Shown here one piece after another: positions 9,130-17,787 of a DNA stretch of 64,000 bases (the first letter of the stretch is position 1; each line of letters opens with the position of its first letter). The DNA comes from an uncultured Bradyrhizobium sp. GTDB taxonomy: Bacteria; Pseudomonadota; Alphaproteobacteria; Rhizobiales; Xanthobacteraceae. The notes under the pieces were generated by a model, which ran no database searches, was not told the DNA's origin, and saw only the letters and a list, made by a program, of their open reading frames with translations. The stretch lies in contig NZ_CANSMR010000001.1 of the NCBI RefSeq assembly GCF_947648125.1, positions 62,001 to 126,000 on the forward strand, given 5' to 3'. Made by a program: the position numbers and the translations under genes.

Positions 9130-9565
9130 AGCTTTCGCATCACCGCGCCGGATGCGGCCGGCTTCGGATGTACGCAACGCAAACGGAACCAGGCTTTCAC
9201 GCTCGATTTCTGGGTCGATCACATCGTTGGCGTGATGGACGGGCTCGAGGTCGAGAAAGCACATTTTGTTGGCAATTCCTTCGGCGGGGCGCTGACGCTC
9301 GCACTCGCCACACGCCATCCCGAGCGGGTTAACCGGATAGTGCTGATGGGATCGGCCGGTCTGGAATTCGAGCTTACGGAAGGGCTGGATGCCGTTTGGG
9401 GCTACGAGCCCGGCATTGAAAGCATGCACCGCCTGCTCACTGAGTTCTTTGTATATAATCGCGACCTGATCTCCGACGATCTGGTTCGCTCGCGCTACGA
9501 GGCGAGCATCAGGCCGGGATTTCACGAGTCGTTCTCGACATGTTTCCAGCACCGCGCCAGCTAGA
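9130..9565 (+). pseudogene. Remnant of an alpha/beta-hydrolase (meta-cleavage-product hydrolase type)
   Basis: An open frame from 9094 to 9564 encodes APDAAGFG, then VDHIVGVMDGLEVEKAHFVG, the nucleophile elbow GNSFGGAL and HPERVNRIVLMGSAG. These resemble the middle of hydrolases such as DmpD/XylF. The N-terminal oxyanion region is missing. Near 9538 the frame shifts: the expected MFPAPRQ continues in another frame (ATG at 9539) and then homology stops. The His and Asp of the triad are lost, so it cannot be functional. In an intact ancestor it would have followed the importer A operon. Confidence 0.75.
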
Positions 9566-10251
9566 GGTGTGGGGGGCGCTTGGTGTTTTCGTGGTACAGA
9601 TTTTCTCGACTTGAGAACGAAACAGCAGCGGCGGCTCTGCCAGAGCGGCCCCCAGTGGGGCCGCCACTGGGGGCGAGCCATCAGGCCGTCGCTGCTTCAC
9701 GTGATTGTTCGGTTTGGCGGTCAAGCATCTGCCAGCCATTATCTTGCGCATGTTGAGCGGTCTTGAGGCAAGCAAGGCCCGGTACAGCATACGGACCGAA
9801 ACAAGCAACTCGATCAAGCCGCCTTGAGTGGCCGCTACGCGGTCCTCACCGGCTTTCAATTACCCACAATTTCTGCCCCCAACGACGGCACCCAACCCGT
9901 GTCAGCAAGTCGCGACAATCCGCGCCACATAACCATATTGCTGGGTGGGGGATCATTGGCGCGTACCAGGTAGCCGCTTCCCCATACAAGTGCTCAGGAA
10001 ACCGGATCCGTAGCCGGCAAGCAGCCAGCAGGCCGGATGCAAGCACACGCCGTGGGACGATAAGCGAAGCTGGGATTCGAACGAAGAGCGCCACAGAGAG
10101 TCCCCGCAGAGGTGGCTAGGGAGACTGTGCTTCATGTCGGGGCTCGTATCGCTTCGCTGTTACAGGGCCTTTCAAACAGATCGCGATCGGCGACTTTTAG
10201 AGTTTACGCGATGCATGGGCGTTGCGGCGATCGAGGGAAGACCGGTCTCTT
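9566..10251. other. Gene-free, decayed stretch
   Basis: No open frame here has a recognisable family motif. Composition is patchier and lower in GC than the surrounding operons. It holds one strong inverted repeat (9648-9674) and leads into a 43-bp segment repeated near 50.9 kb. It is best read as degraded intergenic or mobile-element debris. Confidence 0.55.
9648..9674. repeat. Perfect inverted repeat, 10-bp arms, 7-nt loop
   Basis: GCCCCCAGTG at 9648-9657 pairs with CACTGGGGGC at 9665-9674 around a GC-rich loop. As RNA it would be a very stable hairpin but no T-run follows. It may be a leftover of a mobile element or a terminator whose tail has decayed. Confidence 0.5.
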
Positions 10252-10294
10252 TGTCACCCGCGTAGACGGTGCCTTCGATTCTGCTCCGTCAGCA
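10252..10294. repeat. 43-bp dispersed repeat, copy 1
   Basis: The segment starting TGTCACCCGCGTAG matches 50895-50937 at 38 of 43 positions in the same orientation. Copy 2 lies just ahead of an IS5-like transposase remnant, so both copies may be end fragments of the same element family. Read on the minus strand, this copy supplies the last codons (LLTEQNRRHRLRG) of the small gene at 10254-10514. Confidence 0.6.
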
Positions 10295-10514
10295 GGATCC
10301 CGATGAATTCCTCCTCATCCGGCATGCACTCCATCATGACAGGCGACACTACTAAGCAGAAATAGTCCCAGAGCTCCCGCGAGTATTTTAGGTCGCGGCC
10401 AGAGTCGACCCAGACATCGAATACCGTCGGATACAACTCTTTCTCGGCTAGTTTCTTTATTCGATCGGACTCCGATTGGTTCTCGGCATAGATCCGAACG
10501 GGGGGCTGATACAT
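10254..10514 (-). CDS. Small acidic hypothetical protein, C-terminus replaced by repeat sequence
   Basis: An 86-aa frame beginning MYQPPVRIYAENQSESDRI. I do not recognise a family. It starts 5 bp after the monooxygenase stop and so could be translationally coupled to it. Residues 1-73 look like real protein (charged, with aromatic residues, ending ECMPDEEEFIGI). The last 13 residues are encoded by the 43-bp repeat, suggesting insertion or recombination cut off the native end. It could be a genuine short gene or a truncated one. Confidence 0.4.
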   Translation of the reverse strand: MYQPPVRIYAENQSESDRIKKLAEKELYPTVFDVWVDSGRDLKYSRELWDYFCLVVSPVMMECMPDEEEFIGILLTEQNRRHRLRG

Positions 10515-10519
10515 GATTT

Positions 10520-12430
10520 CTATGCCTTCGTTTGGTGATAGTGGCGCAGATCCGGATCATGCGTCTGCCGCCAGTAGTCGACGAACCGCCAGGGCATCGC
10601 TGAGAATACCCGGCCGCTTTTGTTGCGGTAGTAGGTGGTCATGCCGGGATGGGTCCAGATCATTGCTTCATGCTCGGCATCGACCTTGCGGACGTAGTCG
10701 TCGAGCACATCCTGGCGGACGTCAATCGCCGCGACATTTTGTTCGATCATGTCGACGAGACAGGCGGAAATATAGCGGCTCTGGCATTCCGACTGGAAGA
10801 TGACGCTGCCGCCATGTGCCGGGCCGGAGTTCGGACCGAGCATGCAGAAGAAGTTGGGAAAGTCAGGCACGGTGAGGCCGAGGAAGGCAGTCGGGTTGTC
10901 GTCCGCCCATGTGTCGCGGAGGTTCTTGCCGTCGCGCCCGGTGATGTTGAGCCGGGCCGCCATCTCGGTGACCTTGAAGCCGGTGGCGATGACGATGATG
11001 TCGGCGGCGCGCCGCTTGCCGTCCGCAGTCACGATGCCGTCGCGGCTGAGGTGATCGATCGGGTCGGTGACGAGTTCGACATTCGGCTTCGTGAGCGTCC
11101 TGAACCAGTTGTTGTCGAGCAGGATGCGCTTGCCGTAAGGAGGGTAGGTCGGCACGCATTTTGCGATCAGATCGGGGCGATCTTTCAATTCCCACAGGAT
11201 GAAGTCCGTCAGTTCCTGGCGATGCCGGTCATTGCCCTTGTTGACGGAGCGTTCGGGATGCGGCCAGGCCGGGTCCTTGCGCAGGAACGGCAATAGGCCA
11301 TCGCCATAGCGCCAGAACATGTTGAAGCGATACCACTGCACGTAGAACGGCAGATGCGCGAGCAGCCACCGCGCACCCTCGGTGATCGGGTCTGAATAGC
11401 CCTTGACGGGACGAGCCCATTGCGCGGTGCGCTGGTAGACGGTGACGGAAGCGACCCGGTCGGCGATCGTCGGAACGAGTTGCATCGCGGTCGCGCCCGT
11501 GCCGATCACGGCGACATGCTTGCCATTGAGCTCAATGTCTTCGGACCACAGTGCCGAATGCAGGATGTGTCCCTTGAAGTCTTCCTCGCCCCTAAAATGC
11601 GCGCGCGAGGGATCGTTGAGCTGGCCGATCGCGGAGACCAGGATGGTGGACTCGAAGATTTCCTCGCCGTCTCGGGTCCTGAGTGTCGAGATCCAGCGCC
11701 GCTTGCCTTCGTCCCACCGCGATGAGGTTAGCTCAGTGTTGACGCGCAGGTGCTTGCGGATGCCGTATTCGTCCGCAACCTTCTGGAGATAGGCGAGCAG
11801 TTCCTCGCGCTGGCAGAAATAGCGCGTCCAGGCATTCCGTGAGCCGAACGAATAAGAATAGGAATGGTTCGGCGTGTCGACGCCGCAGCCAGGGTAGCGG
11901 TTGATCCACCAGGTGCCGCCGAGCTCGGCGTTCTTCTCGACAATGGTGTAGGAGATGCCTAGCCGGCCAAGCGCCACGCCGAGCGCAATGGCGCAGACGC
12001 CGGCGCCGACGATCAGCACGTGCTGTTGGGCGAGCTTCTCCTCGGAGGGGCGATGGCGCCAGCGCGCCTCGCGCGGCACAAAGCCCATCTCCTCTCGCAT
12101 CAGCGGCGCATATTCCGGCGCGACGTTCTCGCCAAGGCAGGCGCGCATCATCTTGAGGAGCAGCTCTTCGCCGGGATCGGTGATGACCGGCTGGGACGTG
12201 CCGTTGGCAAACAGCTTGACAACCGCCGCACGGATTTCATCCTGGATCTCTCTCGGCACGCCGGCCTCGGGATCGGGAATGAGGCGGATGTCGCGCTTGG
12301 GCAGATAGGGCGGCTCGAGCCAGCGCGTAGCGCCGGTCATGTGGACCAGCACCATCAACAGGCAGCGGATGTCGCCCTCGGCAATGGCGGAGGTGAGGTC
12401 GAGTTGGTCGCGTGGCAGTTCGATGTTCAT
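10520..12430 (-). CDS. Flavin-dependent monooxygenase, Baeyer-Villiger type (4-hydroxyacetophenone monooxygenase-like)
   Basis: A 636-aa protein that matches the length of 4-hydroxyacetophenone monooxygenases, with their extra N-terminal domain of about 135 residues. The FAD site is VGAGVCA (141-147). The region GGTWWINRYPGCGVDTP (171-187) is typical of the class. The Baeyer-Villiger fingerprint FxGxxxHxxxW is present as FKGHILHSALW (285-295), followed by the NADPH site GTGATA (310-315). It would insert oxygen next to a ketone to give an ester or lactone. The start at 12430 lies 13 bp after the SDR stop; longer in-frame starts would run into the SDR gene. Confidence 0.87.
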   Translation of the reverse strand: MNIELPRDQLDLTSAIAEGDIRCLLMVLVHMTGATRWLEPPYLPKRDIRLIPDPEAGVPREIQDEIRAAVVKLFANGTSQPVITDPGEELLLKMMRACLGENVAPEYAPLMREEMGFVPREARWRHRPSEEKLAQQHVLIVGAGVCAIALGVALGRLGISYTIVEKNAELGGTWWINRYPGCGVDTPNHSYSYSFGSRNAWTRYFCQREELLAYLQKVADEYGIRKHLRVNTELTSSRWDEGKRRWISTLRTRDGEEIFESTILVSAIGQLNDPSRAHFRGEEDFKGHILHSALWSEDIELNGKHVAVIGTGATAMQLVPTIADRVASVTVYQRTAQWARPVKGYSDPITEGARWLLAHLPFYVQWYRFNMFWRYGDGLLPFLRKDPAWPHPERSVNKGNDRHRQELTDFILWELKDRPDLIAKCVPTYPPYGKRILLDNNWFRTLTKPNVELVTDPIDHLSRDGIVTADGKRRAADIIVIATGFKVTEMAARLNITGRDGKNLRDTWADDNPTAFLGLTVPDFPNFFCMLGPNSGPAHGGSVIFQSECQSRYISACLVDMIEQNVAAIDVRQDVLDDYVRKVDAEHEAMIWTHPGMTTYYRNKSGRVFSAMPWRFVDYWRQTHDPDLRHYHQTKA

Positions 12431-12443
12431 GGTGTTATCTTGG

Positions 12444-13217
12444 CTAAGCAGCCGGCGGCTCAGGTAGTCCGCCATAGGCGTCCCAAGTCGAACCAGCGAT
12501 GAAGCCGGCATCGACAGGGAGATTGATACCGGTGACGCCGCTCGCGAGCGGTGACAGCAGCCAAGCGATCGCCTGCGCCACCTCAATCGGTTCGACCAGC
12601 CGATTCATCGCGGCGTTGCGCGCGAGTCGGTCGGCATTCAATGCGCCCGAGGCGATACCGGCTTCCAGCGCCACGGTGCGGGTGAAGCCGGGGGACACCG
12701 CATTGACGCGCACGCCGACGCGGCCCCATTCGGCTGCGAGCGTCTGCGTGATCTGAATGACGCCGGCTTTCGCCGCGGTATAGGCGTGGATCGGGCCTGA
12801 CGTCATTCCGGCGATGGAGGCGACATTGACGATGGCGCCATGCCGACGTTTCGTCATCTGCTCGCCGACGCTGCGGGCGACCAGGAATGTACCGCGCAGA
12901 TCAATGTTTATCTCGCGGTCCCAGTTCTCTATCCGCACGTTTTCGACAGGGTGCATCTTGCCAAAAATGCCGGCAGCGTTCACGAGGCCCGTGATCGGGC
13001 CGTGCCGCGCCTCTATCTCGGCAATGCCGCTGACAACTACCGGCTCGCTCGCTACGTCGAACGGCGTGGGCCACAGGATCGCATCAGCTCCTTGAGGCTG
13101 TTCCGGCGCAATGTCGGTGACGACGACTCGGCTGCCTTGCTCGGCAAGCAGGGAGGCGGTTGCAGCCCCGATGCCGCGGCTCCCGCCTGTGACCAGGATG
13201 ATGCCATCAGCGCTCAT
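12444..13217 (-). CDS. Short-chain dehydrogenase/reductase
   Basis: A 257-aa SDR with cofactor loop TGGSRGIG (10-17), NAAG (80-83) and catalytic Ser134, Tyr146 and Lys150 (YTAAK). The ATG at 13217 overlaps the TetR stop by 11 nt; a longer start at 13235 exists but adds only six residues. The C-terminus ends INLPVDAGFIAGSTWDAYGG, a tail closely shared with the SDR at 18818-19609 on the other side of the divergent promoter. Alcohol-to-ketone oxidation just before the Baeyer-Villiger enzyme is a natural reading. Confidence 0.88.
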   Translation of the reverse strand: MSADGIILVTGGSRGIGAATASLLAEQGSRVVVTDIAPEQPQGADAILWPTPFDVASEPVVVSGIAEIEARHGPITGLVNAAGIFGKMHPVENVRIENWDREINIDLRGTFLVARSVGEQMTKRRHGAIVNVASIAGMTSGPIHAYTAAKAGVIQITQTLAAEWGRVGVRVNAVSPGFTRTVALEAGIASGALNADRLARNAAMNRLVEPIEVAQAIAWLLSPLASGVTGINLPVDAGFIAGSTWDAYGGLPEPPAA

Positions 13218-13860
13218 CGGCAAACTCGGATGCATTGAATAACCCGCGCGTCACCAGCTTGCGATAAGCCGAGACGACATGGTCGGGCACGGCGGTCACC
13301 CCGGCCGGGGCATAGGAATAGCGGCGGCTCAGATAGCTGCGCGCGCCCATGAAGATGTGCACGATGGCTTCGAACTCCTCGTCGCTGTAGTCGTCGATCA
13401 CGCCCGCAAGGCGGGCGCGGCGCAGGATGCGGACATAGGCGGTCGAGATGTTGTCGAGGTGCTTCTGGTATCCGGCCGGGGCGAAGAACTCGGCCTCGTT
13501 GAGGATGCGCAGGAACTCCGGCACTTCGCGGATGAAATCGAAAAAAGCGGAAAAGCGCTCGATCTCCTGTTTGGCCGCCTCCGCGGAGACGGTGCGCGCG
13601 CGGATGAAGTGCACCATGTCGATGCCGATCTTGGGCAGGAGCTGGTCGAGCAGTTCCTGGCGGCTCTCGAAATGATTGTAGAAGGTGCCCTGCGCGACGC
13701 CGGCCTCCTCGGTAATGCGGGCAACGGATGCTTCCGCATAACCGTATTTGCCGACGATCTTGGTCGCGGCGTCGAAGATCTTCTGCTTCGTCCAGGCGCT
13801 GCGCTCGACTCGGCTGAGCTTTGCGACCTTGCGCGATGCGGCTTCGGACGTTTCCGTCAT
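13207..13860 (-). CDS. TetR/AcrR family transcriptional regulator
   Basis: A 217-aa protein. The N-terminal helix-turn-helix spans about residues 25-72 (KIFDAATKIVGKYGYAEAS then AGVAQGTFYNHFESRQELL). The C-terminal part is the ligand-binding and dimer domain. It sits inside the minus-strand operon, between the acyl-CoA ligase (4-nt overlap at 13857-13860) and the SDR, so it is probably co-regulated with its targets. The 37-bp palindrome at 15401-15437 is the obvious candidate operator and a related site lies at 36715. The ligand may be an acyl-CoA made by the pathway. Confidence 0.88.
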   Translation of the reverse strand: MTETSEAASRKVAKLSRVERSAWTKQKIFDAATKIVGKYGYAEASVARITEEAGVAQGTFYNHFESRQELLDQLLPKIGIDMVHFIRARTVSAEAAKQEIERFSAFFDFIREVPEFLRILNEAEFFAPAGYQKHLDNISTAYVRILRRARLAGVIDDYSDEEFEAIVHIFMGARSYLSRRYSYAPAGVTAVPDHVVSAYRKLVTRGLFNASEFADER

Positions 13861-15353
13861 GCGTCGGCCTCCAGTTCCTTGCGCAGCACACGCTTGAGGA
13901 TCTTGCCCGAGGGATTGCGCGGCAGGCTGTCACGGACGATGAGCTGCTTCGGCACCTTGAATCCGGCAAGCCGCGCGCGGCAATGCTTCTCCAGATCGGA
14001 TTGTACAAGCGCCGAGCCCTCCACCAGCACCACGATCGCGACCGGTTTCTCGCCCCAGCGCGCGTCGGGCAGGCCGATGACGGCGACCTCGCGTACCTGC
14101 GGCAGCTCGTAGATCACCCGCTCGACTTCCGATGACGCGATGTTCTCGCCGCCGGAAATGATCATGTCCTTCTTGCGGTCGGTTAGATAAAGGAAACCGT
14201 CCTCGTCGAGATAGCCGATGTCGCCGCTGCGAAACCAATCGCCGAAAAAGGCGGCAGCTGTCTTGTCGGGGTCCTTCCAGTATCCGCGCGTGATCTTCGG
14301 TCCACGGAGGCAGATTTCGCCGTTCTCTCCTGGAGGAAGAGGGGTGCCGGCGTCGTCGCGGATCTCGATTTCGACATGGACAATCGGACGGCCGGTCGAT
14401 CCGATCTTTTCGATCTCGCAACCCGCCTCCATAAAGGTATCTCCGCCACAAGTCTCGGTAAGGCCATAAGCATCGATATAGCGGGCATTGGTAAAGTACT
14501 GCGAAAAGCTTCGGATGCGCGCCTCGGGGGTGCGCTCGCCCCCGCCGATGGCCCAGCACAGACTTGAGACGTCGTAACGGTCGCGGGTCGGGCAGGCGAG
14601 CAGGGCGGTGGTCATGACCGGCGCGAGCCAGGCTGCGTTGAGCCTGTCGGCCTCGATCGCCGCGAGCGTCTGCTCGGCATCGAAGTTGCGTTGGATCGAG
14701 AGCATCCCGCCTTGCCAGAGGACCGCGATGCCCGGCAGGTCCAGTGCACCGACATGATAGAGGGGGCCGACGACCAAAAGGCGGGTATCGCGGTTCAATC
14801 CCAACACCACGGATTGATCGGCGGATTTCCAATACATGTTTTCATAGGACAGCATCACGCCTTTTGGTCGGTCAGTTGTACCGGAAGTGTACATGAGCCG
14901 CATCAAATCCGACGGACGGCGATAGCAGGCCGACGCCGGTTTACCCTTGGGCGCAAGGCGCGCCGCGTTGGCCTGCATGGCCTGATCGAGCAGAATAATA
15001 GGAGCGGGGCCGGCCGCCGTTGCAGCGAGCTCGTCGTCGGCGATGAGCAGCCGGGCGCCGGAGTTCTCGACAATGTAGGCAACCTCGTCGGCGGACAGTC
15101 GAAAATTGATTGGCAGAAAGACCGCGCCGATATGGCTGACCGCGAATGCGATGTCGAGAAAGGCGGCACTATTCTTCATCAGCACCGCGACCACGTCGCC
15201 CGGACCGATGCCGCGCGAAGCAAGCCATCCACCGACGATCCGGATGCGATCGAGGAAGGCGGCGTACGAAATCTCCTCGCCGCGGTATTTGAGTGCGCAC
15301 CTCGCCGGGCTCTGGCGGGCGCGGAACGCAATAAAGCTCGATAAGCCGATCAT
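13857..15353 (-). CDS. AMP-forming acyl-CoA ligase
   Basis: A 498-aa ANL-superfamily adenylating enzyme. The start at ATG 15353 (MIGLSSFIAFRARQSPARC) fits the family N-terminus; ATG 15389 and TTG 15398 are in frame but poorly spaced from any ribosome site. The phosphate loop is YTSGTTDRPKG (155-165), with Asp161 where Gly is usual. It also has YGLTETCGGD, GDIGYLDEDGF and the C-terminal NPSGKILKR with the adenylation Lys. It activates a carboxylic acid to its CoA thioester and is the first gene of the operon next to the large palindrome. Confidence 0.87.
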   Translation of the reverse strand: MIGLSSFIAFRARQSPARCALKYRGEEISYAAFLDRIRIVGGWLASRGIGPGDVVAVLMKNSAAFLDIAFAVSHIGAVFLPINFRLSADEVAYIVENSGARLLIADDELAATAAGPAPIILLDQAMQANAARLAPKGKPASACYRRPSDLMRLMYTSGTTDRPKGVMLSYENMYWKSADQSVVLGLNRDTRLLVVGPLYHVGALDLPGIAVLWQGGMLSIQRNFDAEQTLAAIEADRLNAAWLAPVMTTALLACPTRDRYDVSSLCWAIGGGERTPEARIRSFSQYFTNARYIDAYGLTETCGGDTFMEAGCEIEKIGSTGRPIVHVEIEIRDDAGTPLPPGENGEICLRGPKITRGYWKDPDKTAAAFFGDWFRSGDIGYLDEDGFLYLTDRKKDMIISGGENIASSEVERVIYELPQVREVAVIGLPDARWGEKPVAIVVLVEGSALVQSDLEKHCRARLAGFKVPKQLIVRDSLPRNPSGKILKRVLRKELEADA

Positions 15354-15400
15354 GGCAGCATCCCGGACCGACGCGGCACAAGCGCGCATCGCCTCCAATG

Positions 15401-15437
15401 GAGAAATATGAATTACGAGTCGTAATTCATATTTCTC
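15401..15437. promoter_or_regulatory. 37-bp perfect palindrome, candidate operator of the divergent promoter
   Basis: Positions 15401-15418 and 15420-15437 are exact reverse complements around a single central base (core TTACGAGTCGTAA). It lies in the 177-bp gap between the minus-strand ligase/TetR operon and the plus-strand importer B operon. Position and symmetry suggest binding of the TetR protein encoded at 13207-13860. A 29-bp relative with 24 matches is at 36715-36743. Confidence 0.75.
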
Positions 15438-15530
15438 TTGACGTCATCCCCTAATCGCTGAAAAACTTGAACTAACGGGGACGGGCGATCCCCGGCTCGG
15501 GTCATTGGCGGAGATGGTTGGGAGGAAACG

Positions 15531-16790
15531 ATGAAGGGTATGTCGAAGCGAGGCGTCAGTCGGCGGAGGGCGCTGACTTTTTTCGGGGCGGGCGTCGTAT
15601 CGCTCGCAGCGCCTCACGTCGCCCGCGCGGAGGCGAAATCCGTCAAAATCGGCATGCCGACCATTCTGTCGGGTCGGGTCGCCCAACTCGGCACCTCCTC
15701 GCGCAACGCCGTGCTGATGGAAGTCGAGAAGGTCAACGCCGCCGGCGGATTGGCCGGCCGGCAGATCGAGATGGTGATTCGCGACTCGAAGGGGCAACCG
15801 CAGGAAGCTGCCCGCATCGCGCGCGAGCTCGTCAACATCGACGGTTGCGAGATACTGCTCGACGGCGAAGCCTCGTCGGGATCGTTCGCGGTGCACGAGG
15901 TGACACGCGATCTCGGCGTGCTCTGCATCCATACCTGCTCGGAGGCGTCGTCACTGACGGCCGATCCGAAGCAGCACATTCCCAATGCGTTCCGCTGCGT
16001 GCGTCAGGGCATTCATGACTCGATCGTCGGCGGAAGCTATGCAGCGTCAATCGCCAAGGCCAAAGGCCTCAATAAATGGGCAACCTGCTCGCCGGACTAT
16101 GCGTATGGTCGAGACACTACGGCCGAGTTCGCACTTTACCTGAAGCGCTTTGCGCCCGACGTCGAGGTCATCAGCGAGTCCTGGCCGAAGCTGTTCCAGC
16201 CCGACTACACCGAAGCAGTGACAAAGATCCTCCATGCCAGGCCGCAAGCTCTTTATTCTTGCCTCTGGGGCGGCGATCTGACGTCCTACATCGATCAGGC
16301 CAACATCTACGCGCTGTTTGCCCAGATGGAGGTCTTCGCCGTCAACATGGCGGACTATACCGCGCTCACGGTGGTCAAGAACCTTCCGAAGGGCATTCAC
16401 TCCGGCAACCGCTACATCAAGACATTCCCGAAGACGCCAGAGAATGCGGCGTGGGGCGATGCCTACCGGGCAAAGTACAACGAGTATCCTACCAACTGGT
16501 CGTGGCAGAACGCGACCGCGGTGATGCTGCTCGCCGAGGCCGTGAAGAAAGCCAATACCACCGACGGCCAGAAGGTTGCAGAGGCCCTAAAGGGGCTGAC
16601 GATCAAATGCCCATTCGGCGCAGACGGAACCGTCACGATGCGTGCCGACGATCACACCCTGATCGGCTACGCGATCGGGTGGGGCACCACGATCCCGCAA
16701 GAGCCCTACGTGCCGGAGCTCAAGGCCGGCGACTGGAAGACCATTCTCGAACTCGAAGCCGAGTGGAAGAAGAGCAAGGGCTACACCTAA
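15531..16790 (+). CDS. Importer B: periplasmic substrate-binding protein (HAAT type)
   Basis: A 419-aa binding protein. The N-terminus has SRRRALTFFGAG and ends at ARA33, a possible twin-arginine (Tat) signal, unlike the plain Sec signals of the other three binding proteins here. The mature part begins KSVKIGMPTILSGR and contains the DSKGQPQEAARIARELV segment typical of the aromatic/amide subgroup. A strong ribosome site (GGAGG at 15521-15525) precedes ATG 15531. Ligand unknown. Confidence 0.9.
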   Translation: MKGMSKRGVSRRRALTFFGAGVVSLAAPHVARAEAKSVKIGMPTILSGRVAQLGTSSRNAVLMEVEKVNAAGGLAGRQIEMVIRDSKGQPQEAARIARELVNIDGCEILLDGEASSGSFAVHEVTRDLGVLCIHTCSEASSLTADPKQHIPNAFRCVRQGIHDSIVGGSYAASIAKAKGLNKWATCSPDYAYGRDTTAEFALYLKRFAPDVEVISESWPKLFQPDYTEAVTKILHARPQALYSCLWGGDLTSYIDQANIYALFAQMEVFAVNMADYTALTVVKNLPKGIHSGNRYIKTFPKTPENAAWGDAYRAKYNEYPTNWSWQNATAVMLLAEAVKKANTTDGQKVAEALKGLTIKCPFGADGTVTMRADDHTLIGYAIGWGTTIPQEPYVPELKAGDWKTILELEAEWKKSKGYT

Positions 16791-16801
16791 CCGTAATCGT
16801 T

Positions 16802-16823
16802 GAAGGCGGCGCGGGCCGTCTTC
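16802..16823 (+). repeat. Stem-loop after the importer B binding-protein gene
   Basis: GAAGGCGGC (16802-16810) pairs with GCCGTCTTC (16815-16823) around GCGG, giving nine pairs including one G-U as RNA. It begins 12 bp after the stop codon. This is the same placement as the stem-loops after the binding-protein genes of importers A and D. Confidence 0.6.
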
Positions 16824-16884
16824 GTTGATCGCCGAGTGGCTTTTCGCGTGCCTCATGTCGGCGCGCAAGCAAGGGAATGCTGCC

Positions 16885-17787
16885 TTGGACCTCTATGCAC
16901 TCGCCGGCTGCCTCGGCAGCCCCGCTTGCCTGGTGACCCAAACCACCAGTGGACTCATCATTGGCATGCTGTTGTTTCTGGTCGCCGCCGGGTTGACGCT
17001 GATCTTCGGCGTCCTCAAGGTCGTGAATTTCAGTCACGGCGCCCTCTATATGTTCGGCGCCTATTTCGCGATGACGACCTATCAGCTCACGGGCAACTTC
17101 GCGCTCGCGACGCTGTGCGGGGCCGCCGGCACCGCCATTATCGGGCTGATCTTCGAACGCGTCTTCATGAGCCGCGTCTACGGCGCCAACGTGCTGATGC
17201 AGCTTCTGGTCTGCTACGCCTTCGTCCTGATCTTCGACGATGTCGTACGCCTGATCTGGGGTCCCGAGTTCAAGTCGATGGGGATGCCGGCAACCTTCCA
17301 GGTGGCCCCATTCTTTATTGCTGGGGGCGCGGTGCCGCCGTATTACCTTTTGCTGATCGGGGTGGCGCTCGCTGCCGCCGTCGTGCTCGGCTTCGGCCTG
17401 GCGCGTACCCGTATCGGCAAGGTGATCCGCGCAGCCGCGCATAATCCCGCCATGGTGTCCGCGCTCGGTATCAATACCGCGCTGATCAATGGCGCCGTGT
17501 TCGCGCTCGGCGGCCTGCTGGCGGGATTGGCAGGCGCGCTCGCAGCGCCGGTGCGGTCGTTGACACCAGGAATGGGATTCTCCGTTCTCATCGAATCCTT
17601 CATCGTCACCGTGATCGGCGGCATGGGCTCGATCCTCGGCGCGCTGATCGGCGCGCTGCTGCTCGGCCTGATCCGCTCGTTCGGTTCGCTTGGCTTCCCG
17701 CTGTTCACCGAAGGATTGATGTACCTGTTCATGGTGATCATGCTGGCGTCCCGGCCTACGGGCCTGTTCGGCAAAGAGGTCGCATGA
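16885..17787 (+). CDS. Importer B: permease (LivH type)
   Basis: A 300-aa membrane protein. I choose TTG 16885 because AAGGGA lies 8 bp upstream and the protein then begins MDLYALAGCLGS; ATG 16855 is in frame but has no ribosome site. LivH marks are TTSGLIIGMLLFLVAAGLTL, NFSHGALYMFGAY and, near the end, IGGMGSILGALIGALLLG. It overlaps the next gene by ATGA. Confidence 0.83.
   Translation: MDLYALAGCLGSPACLVTQTTSGLIIGMLLFLVAAGLTLIFGVLKVVNFSHGALYMFGAYFAMTTYQLTGNFALATLCGAAGTAIIGLIFERVFMSRVYGANVLMQLLVCYAFVLIFDDVVRLIWGPEFKSMGMPATFQVAPFFIAGGAVPPYYLLLIGVALAAAVVLGFGLARTRIGKVIRAAAHNPAMVSALGINTALINGAVFALGGLLAGLAGALAAPVRSLTPGMGFSVLIESFIVTVIGGMGSILGALIGALLLGLIRSFGSLGFPLFTEGLMYLFMVIMLASRPTGLFGKEVA

Noticed and set aside
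9763-10119. 118-codon plus-strand frame in the decayed region
   Set aside because: Low-complexity Arg/Ser composition, no motif, and it lies in DNA with remnants on both sides.
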